Below are positions 23,515-35,247 of a DNA stretch of 64,000 bases, piece by piece. The stretch covers positions 372,178 through 436,177 of the forward strand of contig NW_001799200.1 in the NCBI RefSeq assembly GCF_000165425.1, written 5' to 3'. Within the stretch, counting starts at the first letter, position 1; every line of letters begins with the position of its first letter. The position numbers and the translations under genes were made by a program. Source of the DNA: Paramecium tetraurelia. Taxonomy: Eukaryota > Ciliophora > Oligohymenophorea > Peniculida > Parameciidae. Under the pieces are notes generated by a model, which had not been told where the DNA came from, searched no databases, and saw only the letters and a program-made list of their open reading frames with translations.

Positions 23515-24360
23515 TTTAGTTAATTAATTAAAATTAATAAATTTAACACCCTTTTTAATAATAATATTTTATATAATATAAATTATAATTCTACTAAAAT
23601 TTGCATTACTTTTCAATTTTCATTTTGGATATTATTTTATTTTAAGGCTTGTAATTCTGTTGTAAGGACAATGAACTTTTTAAAAAATTAATGTTGAAAC
23701 CAATTTTAAGATTTTCATTATTTCTATTGATATTTCTTTTTGAAATTATTTAAATATTAGAATATCATTGGAAAACTAAATCTATTTATTTAAACATCAT
23801 GAATAGCATTGATAGTAGTCAACCTAAGAAATGTTGATACTGTATTACTTAAGAAAAATTTATATAATTTGAATTAAATACATTTACAATTAGGAAATAG
23901 ATCTTAAGATTATTTTACTCAAATAAATGAGAATTAACCGTAAAATTGTTGTATATCATCATGAGAATAGGATGACTCATTTAGAATACAATACATCAAG
24001 AAATTTAATATATTTATTTTTATAATCTCGTACAAGAATAATAGAGTAAGTTCTTATATTCAAAAGATGATTCATTAATATATACTTTCATATCTTTATA
24101 ATAGTGAAAGCATGTTTATCCCTACATTTGTTCACATTTTGAAATAAAATAAACTAGCTGTTTTATGTAAAAACAACTCATTAAAAGTTTTTTGTATCAA
24201 ATGCTTTTTCATATGTTTTAAATAAAGGATATTATTCATAAATTCATGTTTTATAATTGATTATTGGGTGTATTAGAATGATATGAATAATTTTCAATTA
24301 TTTTATTGAAATAAGTATTTTGCTTTGGTATTAAGATTTTATTTAAATTAATTTCAAATC
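23515..24360. other. Long AT-rich intergenic region
   Basis: About 850 bases between divergent genes, dominated by A/T with no frame of convincing composition on either strand. It presumably contains the promoters of the karyopherin and the RNA-binding-like gene. I see no repeat or RNA gene in it. Confidence 0.5.
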
Positions 24361-25123
24361 ATGGATTAACCATAAAAAGAAGCTCTCTGTATTCATGTGC
24401 ATTATCATAGAGTGGGATCAAATTTAGGATGAAGAATCCCAGCCCCAATAGCCATAGTAAAAACATTACACAAGTAACAAACCAAAACCCAAAATGCAAT
24501 CCAGAGGAGAGATTGAGAGATTAATTGATGAATGTCCTGATGAGGAAATTCTACTCAACATAGTGAAATGCCATTTTGATGCTACCATTGAAGAAGTGAA
24601 ACTAGCTTTCCCTAACTTCGAATTCCTCAAAGTTGAAAATTACAATCCAGGAAGTTTTAGCTTGCTCTTCAAGAATAAGGAATAAGCCAAAGAATTCCTG
24701 TTCACAACCAAGGAAACTGTATAAACCCATCTCCTATCATCAGAAAATTAAAGACAGAGGCTTTTGGATCAAATTCCCACCTAGGTTTTAAAAGTCCTCA
24801 TAGAAAATACCAGATAATGTGAATAAGCAAAATCCATTACCCTCAACAGGCAGCAAATTTGTTGATGCTCCTTAGAAGAATAAAGATCATTATAATAGAA
24901 AAGGTACACTTCATTTAAATTGTAGAGCATGATGGAAAACAATTCAATAGAAGTGATGGATAGAAGAACTATAAAAAGAAGGACGAGGAAGATGATGTAA
25001 TAGTTTTATGAATAAAATAAGGGTTGGGAAACAGTTATGCCACATAGAATGCCAAAGCAATTCAAACCATACAGAAAACCTTAATAATAATAACAATAAC
25101 AATAGGGAGTTAAGAAGAATTGA
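24361..25123 (+). CDS. Probable RNA-binding protein with basic, Gln-rich tail
   Basis: About 217 residues after removal of introns of 31, 31, 22 and 25 bases. A Gln/Pro-rich N-terminus is followed at about residues 40-110 by a folded region (EIERLIDECPDEEILLNIVK, HFDATIEEVKLAFPNFEFLK, SFSLLFKNKEQAKEFLF) whose beta-alpha pattern recalls an RRM. A basic linker follows (NYKKKDEEDD) and the protein ends GWETVMPHRMPKQFKPYRK plus poly-Gln, like some translation or mRNA-binding factors. No RNP1/RNP2 consensus is visible, so RNA binding is an inference from composition and fold pattern. Confidence 0.5.
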
Positions 25124-25539
25124 GACAATATTTATCTTTTAACCAATAAATTTTATATAGTAATAACAACCAAATAAAGGCAATTATCCTGTATAAAATA
25201 ATTAATTGGAGGCATTCTTGATTCTATAATAGATATCCCTCTCCATAAACTCTTTAATCAAACATCATGGACATTAATTTAATAGTTCTATCTTGATATA
25301 AATTAAGTCATCTTAATTCCCTTTGAAATAAAGAAAAACACGATATTGTTTTAATTTTTAATTAAAATTTGATTTTAAAATATTTATATAAAAAAGAAGT
25401 CATATTGTGTTGAAATCAATTTTTAATTTAATAGATATAGAGGAAATCTCAGGATTTCTCATTTTAGAGATTAATTGTTCAAAATTGAATATTTTATGTA
25501 TCTCATATTCTAAATAGTATTTTATAAATTGAAATCATT
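25124..25539. other. AT-rich spacer
   Basis: About 415 bases of A/T-rich DNA downstream of the RNA-binding-like gene. No coding frame or structural element that I can support. Confidence 0.5.
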
Positions 25540-26311
25540 TATTTGATTCACAAATATGACAATAGGGTTCATAATTATTTGATAAAGGTAATTTAATCCA
25601 AAAAAAAGAAACATTTTTTACATCTCTCAAATTTTACTGAATTGCGATATCTTGAAAATATGAAGTTAATTTAATATAAGTAGTATAATTCAATCATACT
25701 CTTGTTTAATAGATTTCTCAACTAATAGTTTTGTATTCTTCGTTGCAACTAATACATTTATATGGGATTATCCTTAATTAATTTATTAGTAAAGTTAATC
25801 TTTCAAACAATCTTTATGGAAGCTGTGCTTGCAATGTAATTAAAAGTTATCATATTCAATATATGTGAAGCATATTTTGCATTTAATTATATCCTAAAAT
25901 GATTATCTTGCTTAAATTCTATATGAATTACAAGTCTTAATATTAGTATTTATACTTAAAGACAAATTAGGTAGTTTCTATTAATTGTTTATATAGCTTT
26001 CACTATCTAAAATTGTATTTTTTCTTGGACTTCTTAAATTTAATAGGTTTTAACAATTCCAGTAATTTATATTGAGAATTCTATACTTATTAATATTCCC
26101 ATTATTATTTATAGGGATTCTACATAATTACATCATTGATTGAGTAAATATTAGACAGTTTATCTTTCTATTTTTTGGTTATTCGTTAAGTGAATTCTTA
26201 TATTCAAAAGATTTTATGATTGGTGCTATATTTTTTTAGCATTTAGTTTTGTACTGATTGAAGGGAGGTTCTATATAATAGCAAATACATTAAATTACTT
26301 CTTGTTTTCAT
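25540..26311 (-). pseudogene. RBR/IBR-type zinc-finger gene remnant
   Basis: One frame, open from about 26280 to TGA 25690-25692, contains a Cys/His finger CKICFTYIEYDNFQLHCKHS followed by FHKDCLK, typical of RING1 in RBR E3 ligases. The next expected pair, YKCISCNEEYKTIS, lies in a different frame at about 25745. IBR-like pairs (FERCKKCFFF and YCHICESNK) lie in yet other frames at about 25560-25650. No intron of acceptable size and phase joins them, so I count at least two breaks. The 5' half is a low-complexity Asn/Ile-rich stretch. Best read as a degraded copy of an RBR ligase gene; sequence error is the alternative. Confidence 0.5.
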
Positions 26312-26502
26312 CATAGAAATCACTACATTAAAGTAAATTATTAAAATATAAAATTAATTTTCAATAAATTTTATTATTTAGATTATTTAAAACTAGAGGA
26401 TGTAAATATGTATTGAAATTAATAAAGCCAACATGTATAAAATTAAATATAAAAAGTAAATTATAAGTAATTTCTTTATAATTATTTTTTCTTATATTAT
26501 AC

Positions 26503-27768
26503 TCATCTAATTTTAGCTCTTAGAGCTTCAATTTCAGCACACATAAGAACTATTAATGATTACAAATCTTAGATTTGTCTTCTTAACATTCTGTCATCAA
26601 AAGGTTTAGCATTTCTGAGTTTCTCTAATTCCCTCAATAATTCTTGAATTTATCTTTCATAATCAGCTATAATATCTGTAGGATATGGTTATTATTTAAC
26701 ATTGTTATTATTATTGTTCATTTAGGATTATAACAATTATTAAGCTTTTAATCTATCTTGTGCCATTTAATTTTATAATTCTAAGTCCTTGAGTTATCTT
26801 TCTAATTATTTAATTCTGTTTTCAGCATCTCTAAGTTTATTGAGTGCATCTTATAAATTATCCTCTGTTTCTCTTAATTATTTTTAAAGACTATAAATTA
26901 AATCTTACATCTAATCAACCTTTTATTGATCAACTCCTTATGGCACTGTTTATACTACTGGTTTGACATCAGATAATTATTTTTTCAATTTTTCTATTTC
27001 CTCCAAAGCTTTCTAAAGATCAAGCTCAGCTTTCTTTGCCTTTTTCTCATTTGCTTCAGCTGACGTTCTCAAATCATCATTAGCTCTTAATTGATTATTG
27101 TATTTAATGTTTAATTCATCTATTTCTTATTGTAAGTATTAAATTTTATTATTCAAACTTTGAATCACCTATTACAATCTTATTATTTCTGTTTTTTGAA
27201 TTAGAATTTGTTTGAGTGCTTTTTCTGTTGGAGTTTCTGATTCCAACTCAGCTAGTCTGTCTTCAAGCAATTTAACCTTATTTCTTTCGTCTTCTAAGTC
27301 TTGTAGAGCTTAATTGAGCTCAATTTGAAGTTGCTAGTAGTCTAGCTATTTTTTTGTTAATAAATCTTTCAATCTTTCTACTTCTTCTGCCAATCTAGTT
27401 GCCTTGAGAACCATGTCTCTATTGCTTAGTTCGAATTATTTGTATTCTTGTAGGGCTAAATCTAAGCGTTGTGCTTTGTTTTTCCATTCCTCAACTTCAT
27501 TTCCTTATTGAAAAACGATAACATTTAATCTCTCGATTTCTGCTATCAAGATATCATTTCTATGATTTGCATCTCTTAACAATACTTCTGCTTAAGAAAA
27601 TGAATTCATTTTATTCTCAATTTGTCCAATTTATGTCTTGTAACTTGATATGATTTATTTGTATTGATTGATATCTTCCTATTAGGCTTTTATATTTGTT
27701 TATAAGATTACTTTTAATTATCTGGTTTTGGTGATCCACTTAGGCTTAAAGATCAACCCATCTCTCAT
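26503..27768 (-). CDS. Coiled-coil protein, 421 residues
   Basis: A single intronless frame. It starts MRDGLIFKPKWITKTRQL, and from about residue 45 to the end it is almost entirely heptad-patterned helix (VLLRDANHRNDILIAEIERL, LEDERNKVKLLEDRLAEL, LKKQLSDVKPVVQ), with a short break containing NNNNNVKQQPYP. The start was chosen because the alternative upstream ATG (27783) lies in a frame that closes. In ciliates such proteins are usually cytoskeletal, basal-body or ciliary, but no family signature is visible. It is in tandem with the Q-rich coiled-coil gene, with 69 bases between them. Confidence 0.7.
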
Positions 27769-27837
27769 TATCAAGTGCTTCCATTTAATGAAATAATAAA
27801 TTTTATTTTAATATTAATATAATAAAAATAGATATAT

Positions 27838-28494
27838 TCAATTTCTTCCATAATAAATTTTTTATATATTTGAATACATAGGTTATTACTATTACAGATA
27901 TTAGTGTTATTGAGGCTAATAAACCTACTACTATTGATTACTTATATGCTTAGACAATGAAGGTTTGTATTATTGTTATTGTTATTGGTATGAATACGAT
28001 TAATATTATTATTAAATTAAGGGAGGCTATTACGGTAGCTAATTTGGATTTTATATATAGTTTGGGTTTCCTTTTTGTTTAACTGTCGACAATAGGGGTG
28101 AGACTTGACAATTTTAGGTTTGTTATTTTTACTACGATAACTATTGAATCAATTTTTGATCTATTAATAACTAATATTTATGTTCTTTTTTCGATTAAAT
28201 TTAAATGGAAATACTATCAATTTATTTTTAGAGTTGTTGATTTTTTTGTTTTTCTTGGTTCAGTTCTTGAACTCGCTATTCTAAGATTGAATCCTTTTGA
28301 TTCAGGGCTTCTTTAAGCTGTTTTATTTATTTTTCTTATTCTTTAATGTATTGATTATCTTTATTAGAATTATTATAATTCTTCTAAATTTCATCTTTGG
28401 ATTTGATAATTTATCTCTCATATGCCATTTTATTCAATTCCATTGTCAATAGTAGCATTTTAGGATCTTCTGGGATTGGCTCTGATTATTCCAT
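27838..28494 (-). CDS. Gln-rich coiled-coil protein, 218 residues
   Basis: An intronless frame starting MEQSEPIPEDPKMLLLTMEL. Residues about 20-140 form a coiled coil (IKQLKEALNQKDSILEQRVQ). The C-terminal third is a Gln/Tyr/Pro-rich tail (PNQLPQQPPLIQQQYQSYSY), mostly written with TAA/TAG codons. On the other strand this composition produces false hydrophobic frames. No family recognised; it may assemble with the adjacent coiled-coil protein, but that rests only on proximity and composition. Confidence 0.65.
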
Positions 28495-28566
28495 TATAAT
28501 TAATTTATTTATATGTAATAAAGTGATCAAGTTTAATATGATTTACCATCCAATTCATCTGAGTTG

Positions 28567-29482
28567 ATGCTATAAATCTCTCAATGCCATAATCTAATGC
28601 TTTTAGACAAAGTAAAAATTTATGAAATAGACAGGCTTATGAGATTGTGTAATTTTATATGACAAGACACAATTAAGATAAAGACAACTTTCCAATCAAC
28701 AAAGATTTATTTCACGAAATTCAAACCTTTCATAAAGAAGCCACATTTTTGAAATAGTAATTATCAGATAATAAAGACTGGATTCATGATTGCAATACTC
28801 AATAGTATTTATAGATTTGAATTAAGCTTTTAGATGAGTTATAAGTTCATTCCAAATTCAACAAATGTTGCATTGAAATTCGAATCTGTAATGAAATTAC
28901 CCATAATTAATGCTTGTGCTTTAATATATCAAACAGAACTTTTCAATAATTGGGTGCCATTTTGCAAAGTTAGCAAAGGAGTAAAATCTAATTCAATAAT
29001 AGCTTAAAACACCTGGTTTAGGTCATAAAATTTGCTATATCATGATGGATCTTCCAGTTTTATCTAATAGAGAAGCTTATATTAGAGGATACGGAGTAGA
29101 TAAATTAGAACAATCAAAATCATTTTTGATATGTTGTTAGACAATCCATCATGATAAAGAATATCAGGCATTGCATTAAATTAATACTACCTAAGTTAAT
29201 TGTGTGTAAGTAGAAATCAATTTCTTTGCTGTTGAAGTCACGCTCATTAATGCAGGAGAGTTTGTTATGAAAAGCGTTGCGAATTTAGATCCTAAAATGA
29301 AGTTTATTCCTTAAACAGTCATGAATTTTCTAATGAAAAAAATAGGGAAATTTATGTATGAAAGATTTTGCAAGTTGGCTTAGAACATCAAAGGAACTCA
29401 ATGGGAAAAGGCAATTCAAGAATAGCCTCAATTTTATGAACATGTCAGAAAAAGATTTGAATAATATTTAAGTAAATATTGA
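28567..29482 (+). CDS. START-domain-like protein
   Basis: About 280 residues; introns of 29, 22 and 22 bases restore one frame. After a helical N-terminus, residues about 90-270 show the START/Bet v1 pattern: ALKFESVMKLPIINACALIY, QTELFNNWVPFCKVSKG, MMDLPVLSNREAYIRGYGVD, NFFAVEVTLINAGEFVMKSV and a final amphipathic helix around residues 225-280. START domains hold a lipid or other hydrophobic ligand in a cavity. The family is expanded in ciliates; the ligand is unknown. It is divergent from the Q-rich coiled-coil gene, 72 bases apart. Confidence 0.7.
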
Positions 29483-29536
29483 GTTTTCATTTTCTATTTT
29501 TTTAAATATATTTTATACAAACTACACAATTATCTA

Positions 29537-30095
29537 TCATAACATTTAATCTATTAAATATTCCACAAATATCTTTGCATTAGGAGTCGAAGCGCGTTGT
29601 GCGATTGAATTTACAAGGTCATTTCTCTCCTAATGCAATAGGCTGCTGATTTTTTTTTATTTTTCACATAATATTTCATAGGATTCATTAGAATGGTGGT
29701 TTTGCTTGTTTGTTTCTTTGTTTTATTCAGTTATATTATTTTATTGATCAAGCACTTCCCACCTATATCTTAAATATTTATAATATCGGTTCTTCACCAT
29801 GGCCAAAGTTTTGCCAGGGAAATGTTTATGAATTTTTTAGAATTTTGGCCCAATACTCTGAACCAATTCTAAAATCAATCTATCCTCTTCCGGTGTGAAT
29901 TTTTATCCTGGCTTCCTATTGCTAAGACCTTCAGTAATTCGTCTATAATAATTTTATTATTAAATACTCATATTTTTTAGTTTATTTCTTTTTTCCAGAT
30001 AAGGTTCTATCTTGTTCCTCTTAATCTTCTTAATCGCACCCATTTTCCTGTTCTTAATCTAATTCTTTGTCTATTTCTTATTCTTGACTAGACAT
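29537..30095 (-). CDS. Myb/SANT-like DNA-binding protein
   Basis: About 177 residues; one 25-base intron. An acidic, Gln-rich start (MSSQEQEIDKELDQEQ) and a basic KKKQTKK precede a single Myb repeat at about residues 65-115: RKPGQKFTPEEDRLILELVQ, IGPKFQKIHKHFPGKTLAMV, KNRYYKYLRYRW, with the expected three spaced aromatic positions. The tail is Asn/Gln-rich. Likely a nuclear transcription or chromatin protein. A 12-bp inverted repeat near 29576-29640 lies inside its coding end and is not an RNA gene. Confidence 0.75.
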
Positions 30096-30243
30096 AAAAA
30101 TTAAATAAATTTGTTTATTATTCAAACGCAATTATTTATTAAAAACAAATATTATTGAACTTGTTTCCAACCAACACCCTGATTTGCTGGACAATTAAGA
30201 GAGTTATTATAATAATTTAATTTGACATTTATTTAATATAAAA

Positions 30244-30524
30244 TCATTTGTTTCCTAAAACTTTAACCATCAATTCCCCCAATCTCTAAAATTCTGTTCT
30301 GCTCACTTTACTGTCATTATTTGTATCCAAATAGGATAACATATAATCAATTTCCTTTTTTGTGGGTTACTAATTTATTTTACAATACAAACCTAAGAAT
30401 TTAATTCCAATGCCAGATTATTCAACAATGTATCTAATTCATCTTTTTCGATATATCCTGAACGATTTTTATCATAACGATCAAAAACACGGTTTGAGAA
30501 CTCAGTTACTTAAATGCTGTTCAT
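30244..30524 (-). CDS. Small EF-hand (calmodulin/centrin-like) protein
   Basis: About 85 residues with one 23-base intron. Two canonical EF-hand loops are visible: DRYDKNRSGYIEKDELD at about residue 14 and DTNNDSKVSRTEF at about residue 56, with Asp/Asn at positions 1, 3 and 5 and Glu at 12. That is half a calmodulin, so either it is a two-hand protein or an upstream exon is missing. It sits between a Myb gene and a TBC gene on the same strand. Confidence 0.7.
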
Positions 30525-30590
30525 ATATAATTTGTATATTATTTTAATAAATATACATAATATTTTATTAGTTTAGAATCTAGTGATTTC

Positions 30591-31765
30591 TCATAATTTA
30601 AATGTCTAAATCTTGCTATCAAATTTCATATGCATCTCCTGTATAAAGGTCTTACTAATTTTAACATTTATGAGAAAGCTTACAAGCAACTCATCCCAAT
30701 CTACTTCAAGGTCATTGTCATCAATTCTATAATTTTATTGGCTCAATATGCATATAATTCCAGTCATATCTTCACTCATCAAAATCTCTTAATGATAAAG
30801 AAGAAAACCAATAATCAATTGATAGATGTATGTCCAACCATACCTGAAGATACAATCGAACAATTTCACTTGTTTCTGGATGGGGATCATCATCCCAAAT
30901 AAGGAAAACAACCATGAGGCACAAAACATGTCGACTTTGACTCCGTTGATGCAAAAATGTGAATATAAATCTGGCATTTTGGTTAGGATTAGATAATCAA
31001 TCAATTAGATATGCTTCGATAAACCAGGAGACCTACTATTATATTAACTTACATTGGGGAATATAGATCGTTCATTTACAGTAAATCAATCAGTTTTCTG
31101 AGTAATTCAAAAGCCACATAATTATCAGCATGATATATTAACCCAGCAGCAACAAAGTTCATTCCTTGCATGTACCCAACAATTTTGTTGTATTTGGAAT
31201 ACGCAATCAAAACCTATTATAAATCTTATAATTTTTGGGGGTAATTCTTCAGAGGATGTGTTCTTTCAACATCAAGATTTATTTGTTTAATGATCTTTGG
31301 TTCGCATTTGCTTTCCAATAAATTAGAGTATTTAGTCTTTAATTTATCAGCATCATAATTGCCTAACCATTCTTTAGCCTTGATGCAAGTGTTATTTTAA
31401 TAAGGTAAGCATTTACAAGGATCAACTTCTCGAGTAAAGAGTCTCATAATTTTATTAATTACACTCTCTTCTTTTTCTTTTGGTCTAATATCATCATATG
31501 TTAATGTACTAAATCCCTAAACCGAACACACAGTTTGGTTACTTCCACATCTTTAAGGAACCTTGATTATTTATATCTGCTAAATGAAACTCAAGTGGAT
31601 TACCTTAGGTTATTTTGGATAATGTATGGTTTTTGAAGAATCTCGATTTACCCCTGTCACATGGATATCTCTAATCTGCTAGGTAGGTTTGGGATTCTCA
31701 ACTGCTGGTTCAAATTTCCTTTCCAATTATCCGTGAGAGGACCTCCCTTAAAATTGCTAGGACAT
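30591..31765 (-). CDS. TBC-domain Rab GTPase-activating protein
   Basis: About 384 residues with one 20-base intron. After a roughly 100-residue Gln/basic N-terminus, the TBC domain contains the arginine-finger motif INLDVERTHP (IxxDxxR) and the glutamine-finger motif GYMQGMNFVAAGLI (YxQG), followed by the helical second half (DMFCASWLFSLFGMMIP). Both catalytic fingers are present, so the protein should accelerate GTP hydrolysis by a Rab in vesicle traffic. Which Rab cannot be told. The opposite strand is nearly free of stops here and gives false frames. Confidence 0.9.
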
Positions 31766-31860
31766 TCGTTAAAATATTAATTAATTATAATATAATGCAT
31801 ACAAGTCGATCAGCTCCCTCATGTAACTTATGAATTAATCTAGTGATGACTATTGAATAA

Positions 31861-32829
31861 ATGTATAGTGTTGTGAGAGGTGAAACAGGGGCTTGGGGTA
31901 TCGAAGGATATGAAGTCCCCAAGAAGTATTGTGACCCTCTCAAGTAAGCCTAAGAAAGAGAGTTCTTTGCAGGCAAATTAAAGAAACCTCCCACAATTAC
32001 AAAAAGAGGCCATTTCTTGGATGACATAGCCAAACCATTTAGAAATCGTAAGGTCCCTGTTTAATATAATGTTGAATACAAGTGGGTAAATGAGAAAGAC
32101 AAGGAGAGGAAAAGGTAAAATGCCTACTCAACCCATTATATAGATCAAAAAGTGAATTGTTAAAGAGAAATACATTTATAGATGACATTTTCCTTTAGAA
32201 CAGTAAACAAAACTACCCTAAACCTGGTCCTGGAAAGTATGATGAAAATAGATCAATTGAGAATCAGGCTAAAAAGTGGAATGGCAAATCTAAAATTCAA
32301 TATGGAGATAAACCAGACTTTGTTTAAGATTATTAACACTTAGGAGCTGTTTTACCTGCAGGTCCAGGCAGCTATAATCCTCATGTATTCAATATATTTT
32401 AATAAATATAGCCAATTTTACCCAAATTAAAACATAACAATACAAATCCCAAGGTTATGATTGCTAAACACAAAGATTTTGACAAGTTTAAGTTGGAAAT
32501 GATTAAAAATTATCCTAAACCAGATTGTACTAAATATAAGCCATATCCTGTTGATTATAATACTTTTGGTAGATCCTTAGAATTGCTTTATGATAAAAAA
32601 AAAATAGAGCCAGCCAAAATTAAATATTGGGTATGATAAATTGTTAGTCAAGGGAAATCCAAGTAAGCCAGTTACCAGGAATAAGTCTGAGGCTAAGTTA
32701 CCTCCCTAATATAATTTAATTGCTTATTGGCCTGGAAAGGAAGATGGAAGTGGTAAGAACAAAGAGCTGAAAAAATTTAATTGGATGAATAAAGTCACAA
32801 AGGGAATTTAATAATCAATATATTATTGA
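31861..32829 (+). CDS. SHIPPO/STPG-repeat-like protein, with one single-base frame break
   Basis: About 315 residues. A 23-base intron joins the N-terminal exon (MYSVVRGETGAWGIEGYEVP) to a part with SHIPPO-type motifs YPKPGPGKYDENRS and LPAGPGSYNP, typical of axonemal and sperm-tail proteins that bind microtubules. The frame breaks at an A10 run (32595-32604): removing one A restores a clean frame through PSKPVTRNKSEAKLPPQYNL to TGA 32827-32829, whereas as written it stops soon after at TGA. There is no intron alternative. I take the run as a sequence error or slippage and give the whole span. Confidence 0.6.
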
Positions 32830-32866
32830 AATAAAACATTATATTAATTAATTCAATTTCTATTAC

Positions 32867-33539
32867 ATGTCAGAACTAAATGCTGTCGTCGAATTTATTA
32901 ATAATCCAACTATAAACAAGACTTCTCAGGAAATAAGTAATTTGATTTAACCGTTAATGGAAAAAAATATAAACCTCATATATGATGGACTAACATATTG
33001 TTAACTATCTGGAGAGATAATAGGGAAATAAAAAAAAGTTGAACTGAAACTGCCTGATAATCAAACATTTAGTGTTTTACAGGAATAGTTAAAGAAAATA
33101 ATAGAAACCAATTGTTTTATTAATGGAATATTTGATCCATTTTATTCAACACTATATGGAGTTTAGTTTATTTAGGAATCCTAAAAAAAATAAGCGTTTA
33201 CTGATCCCATAAATATAGAAATCACAGATGATATTCTTAGATTAGTTTATGAAGATAAATTCGATAAAATAAAGGAAGAGTATTTATTAAATATATAGTA
33301 ATAGCACTAAAAATTTTTATGAAGAAAGCCATAGAAATTTGGAAGATTTTGTTAAGACTCTACCTATAAAATGCCATAAAACTTAGAAAGAAATTCAAAT
33401 CTTAAAGGATGGATTTAACATCCAAAGTTTATGGTTTAGTCTGGAGGGAGCTCTGAAGTTGTTAGAAACTAATAAGGAAGTATTCTTCACTCATCAATGC
33501 GAATTTTTGGATAAATATAAGAAAATGATGTAAATTTGA
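32867..33539 (+). CDS. Unrecognised protein, 215 residues
   Basis: One 25-base intron in the second half; coding length is a multiple of three. Starts MSELNAVVEFINNPTINKTS; contains LPDNQTFSVLQEQLKKIIET, FDPFYSTLYGVQFIQ and a C-terminal helical part SLWFSLEGALKLLETNKEVF. Composition is that of a soluble, folded protein with no signal peptide or membrane segment. Tandem with the SHIPPO-like gene (37 bases apart) and with the ubiquitin fusion gene (126 bases downstream). No family recognised. Confidence 0.6.
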
Positions 33540-33665
33540 TGCATAATAGAAATATAATTGCAATTTTATTCTTCTATTAAAATGAGTAAATGTTGCCTTT
33601 TAAATTATGTTAAATGTTAGAATATAAAATAATTTATTAAAGATTTTTTAAAAATTTAAAATAAT

Positions 33666-34081
<416 letters not shown>

Positions 34082-34149
34082 TATTATTATGAATAGTACA
34101 ATAATAAATAAATATGTTTAATAATTCGAATTCATTTATTTAAATAGTT

Positions 34150-34532
34150 ATGAATTCTCAACAATAAACTAATCCAGAATACTTCCCACCTCCGACCTAT
34201 TATTGCAATAAGAATGGCCATGAATTAACCTGGAAATCAAGTAGTGGTCATCCATGTGCAGAATGTAAGATTAAAAATTGCAGATCTCGTTATTGGTGCT
34301 AGTAATGCTAAGAAGCATTCTGTTTGCAATGCATGCCTCCACCATTGTTTGGAATTATGTGTGGAGCAGGCCATCCGTAAACTCTTAATTACTATTTTAA
34401 AGAATGAAATTGAGCATTGTACCTCATCACGTGTGCGATTATTGCAGTGAAACAATTTAAAATTAAGCACATAGATGTTAAATCTGTGACTTCGACATAT
34501 GTTTGAATTGTCTACTGCAAAAAGAGGATTGA
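34150..34532 (+). CDS. Small C1/ZZ-like zinc-finger protein
   Basis: About 118 residues with one 26-base intron. Cys/His pairs are arranged in two modules: YYCNKNGHELTW ... CAECK ... CRSRYWCQQCQEAFCLQC, and ... GAGHPMKL ... HHVCDYCSETIQNQAHRCQI, CDFDICLNC. The pattern H-C-C-C-C-H-C-C is that of DC1/C1-like or ZZ fingers, which bind protein or lipid partners. It follows the ubiquitin fusion gene by 68 bases. No partner is evident. Confidence 0.6.
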
Positions 34533-34569
34533 TTTTTTGTATTAAATAGTGCAATTATTTTACTAATAA

Positions 34570-35132
34570 ATGTCTCAATTATAATAATTTGCTACTCTCA
34601 CTAGTAATAAGAAAATAATAAAACTGCGATTCCCCTCTCTGTAATAGTTTTTATTGACTTTATTATCCTTAAATGGTTCGATTGAGTTAGGAGTGTATAA
34701 AGCAACGGTAAAAACATATAAATAATAATATCTGAATAAGTTATATATTGAATCAATAAGAACATCTAGTGAGTTAATACCTATAACCATTTATTTATTC
34801 TTTAAACAGCTTAACAATGCAGATTCTCAATTGTCTTAGGTGCAAAACATATATACGCACACCTGTCTCAGTTGTAATAGCAATCTCAAACATGTATTCT
34901 GCGCATTTAGTATTAACTCTGAGGAATGTATACAGGCTTCATCGAATGCTGGACATATGAGTAATATGTAGGGTCCTAAGCATTGTTTGACAGGGAATTA
35001 TTGATATATACAAGTTGTGAGATCGCACAATTGGAATGGGAAATTTAATTGGTCGATCCTAATAGGAAAGGGGCAGAACCCCGGAGATCACTACTTAAAG
35101 GGATGCTTCATTCTTTGGGGGAAGAGATTTGA
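34570..35132 (+). CDS. Unrecognised small Cys-containing protein
   Basis: About 180 residues with one 20-base intron. Starts MSQLQQFATLTSNKKIIKLR, with a helical middle and a central Cys cluster YTHTCLSCNSNLKHVFCAF followed by SEECIQASSNAGH. The C-terminal third (QLEWEIQLVDPNRKGAEPRR) is acidic/basic and soluble. The cluster may bind zinc. Starts 37 bases after the previous zinc-finger gene and ends 115 bases before TAF6. No family recognised. Confidence 0.5.
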
Positions 35133-35247
35133 GTCCAAAAAGAGGGAAAAAATGATCAATACTAATCTTTTCAGGCGGGGTTGTAGAAGTTATTTCAATA
35201 TCTTTTTTAATGTAAATATCAAATTGACAAAATTTGTGTTTTCTTCA

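Noticed and set aside
27958-28316. Hydrophobic plus-strand frames suggesting a membrane protein
   Set aside because: They are antisense to the Gln-rich coiled-coil gene, whose TTA-type complements read as Leu/Ile/Val.
29576-29645. 12-bp inverted repeat (TTGCATTAGGAG / CTCCTAATGCAA) followed by a T run, looking like a small Pol III RNA or tRNA
   Set aside because: It has no T-arm or anticodon arm, and on the minus strand it is continuous coding sequence at the end of the Myb-like gene (SSLLHQERNDL ... RASTPNAKIF).
30772-31004. Overlapping frames on both strands around the TBC gene
   Set aside because: Only the minus-strand frame carries the TBC catalytic motifs and joins through a 20-base intron; the others are shadows.
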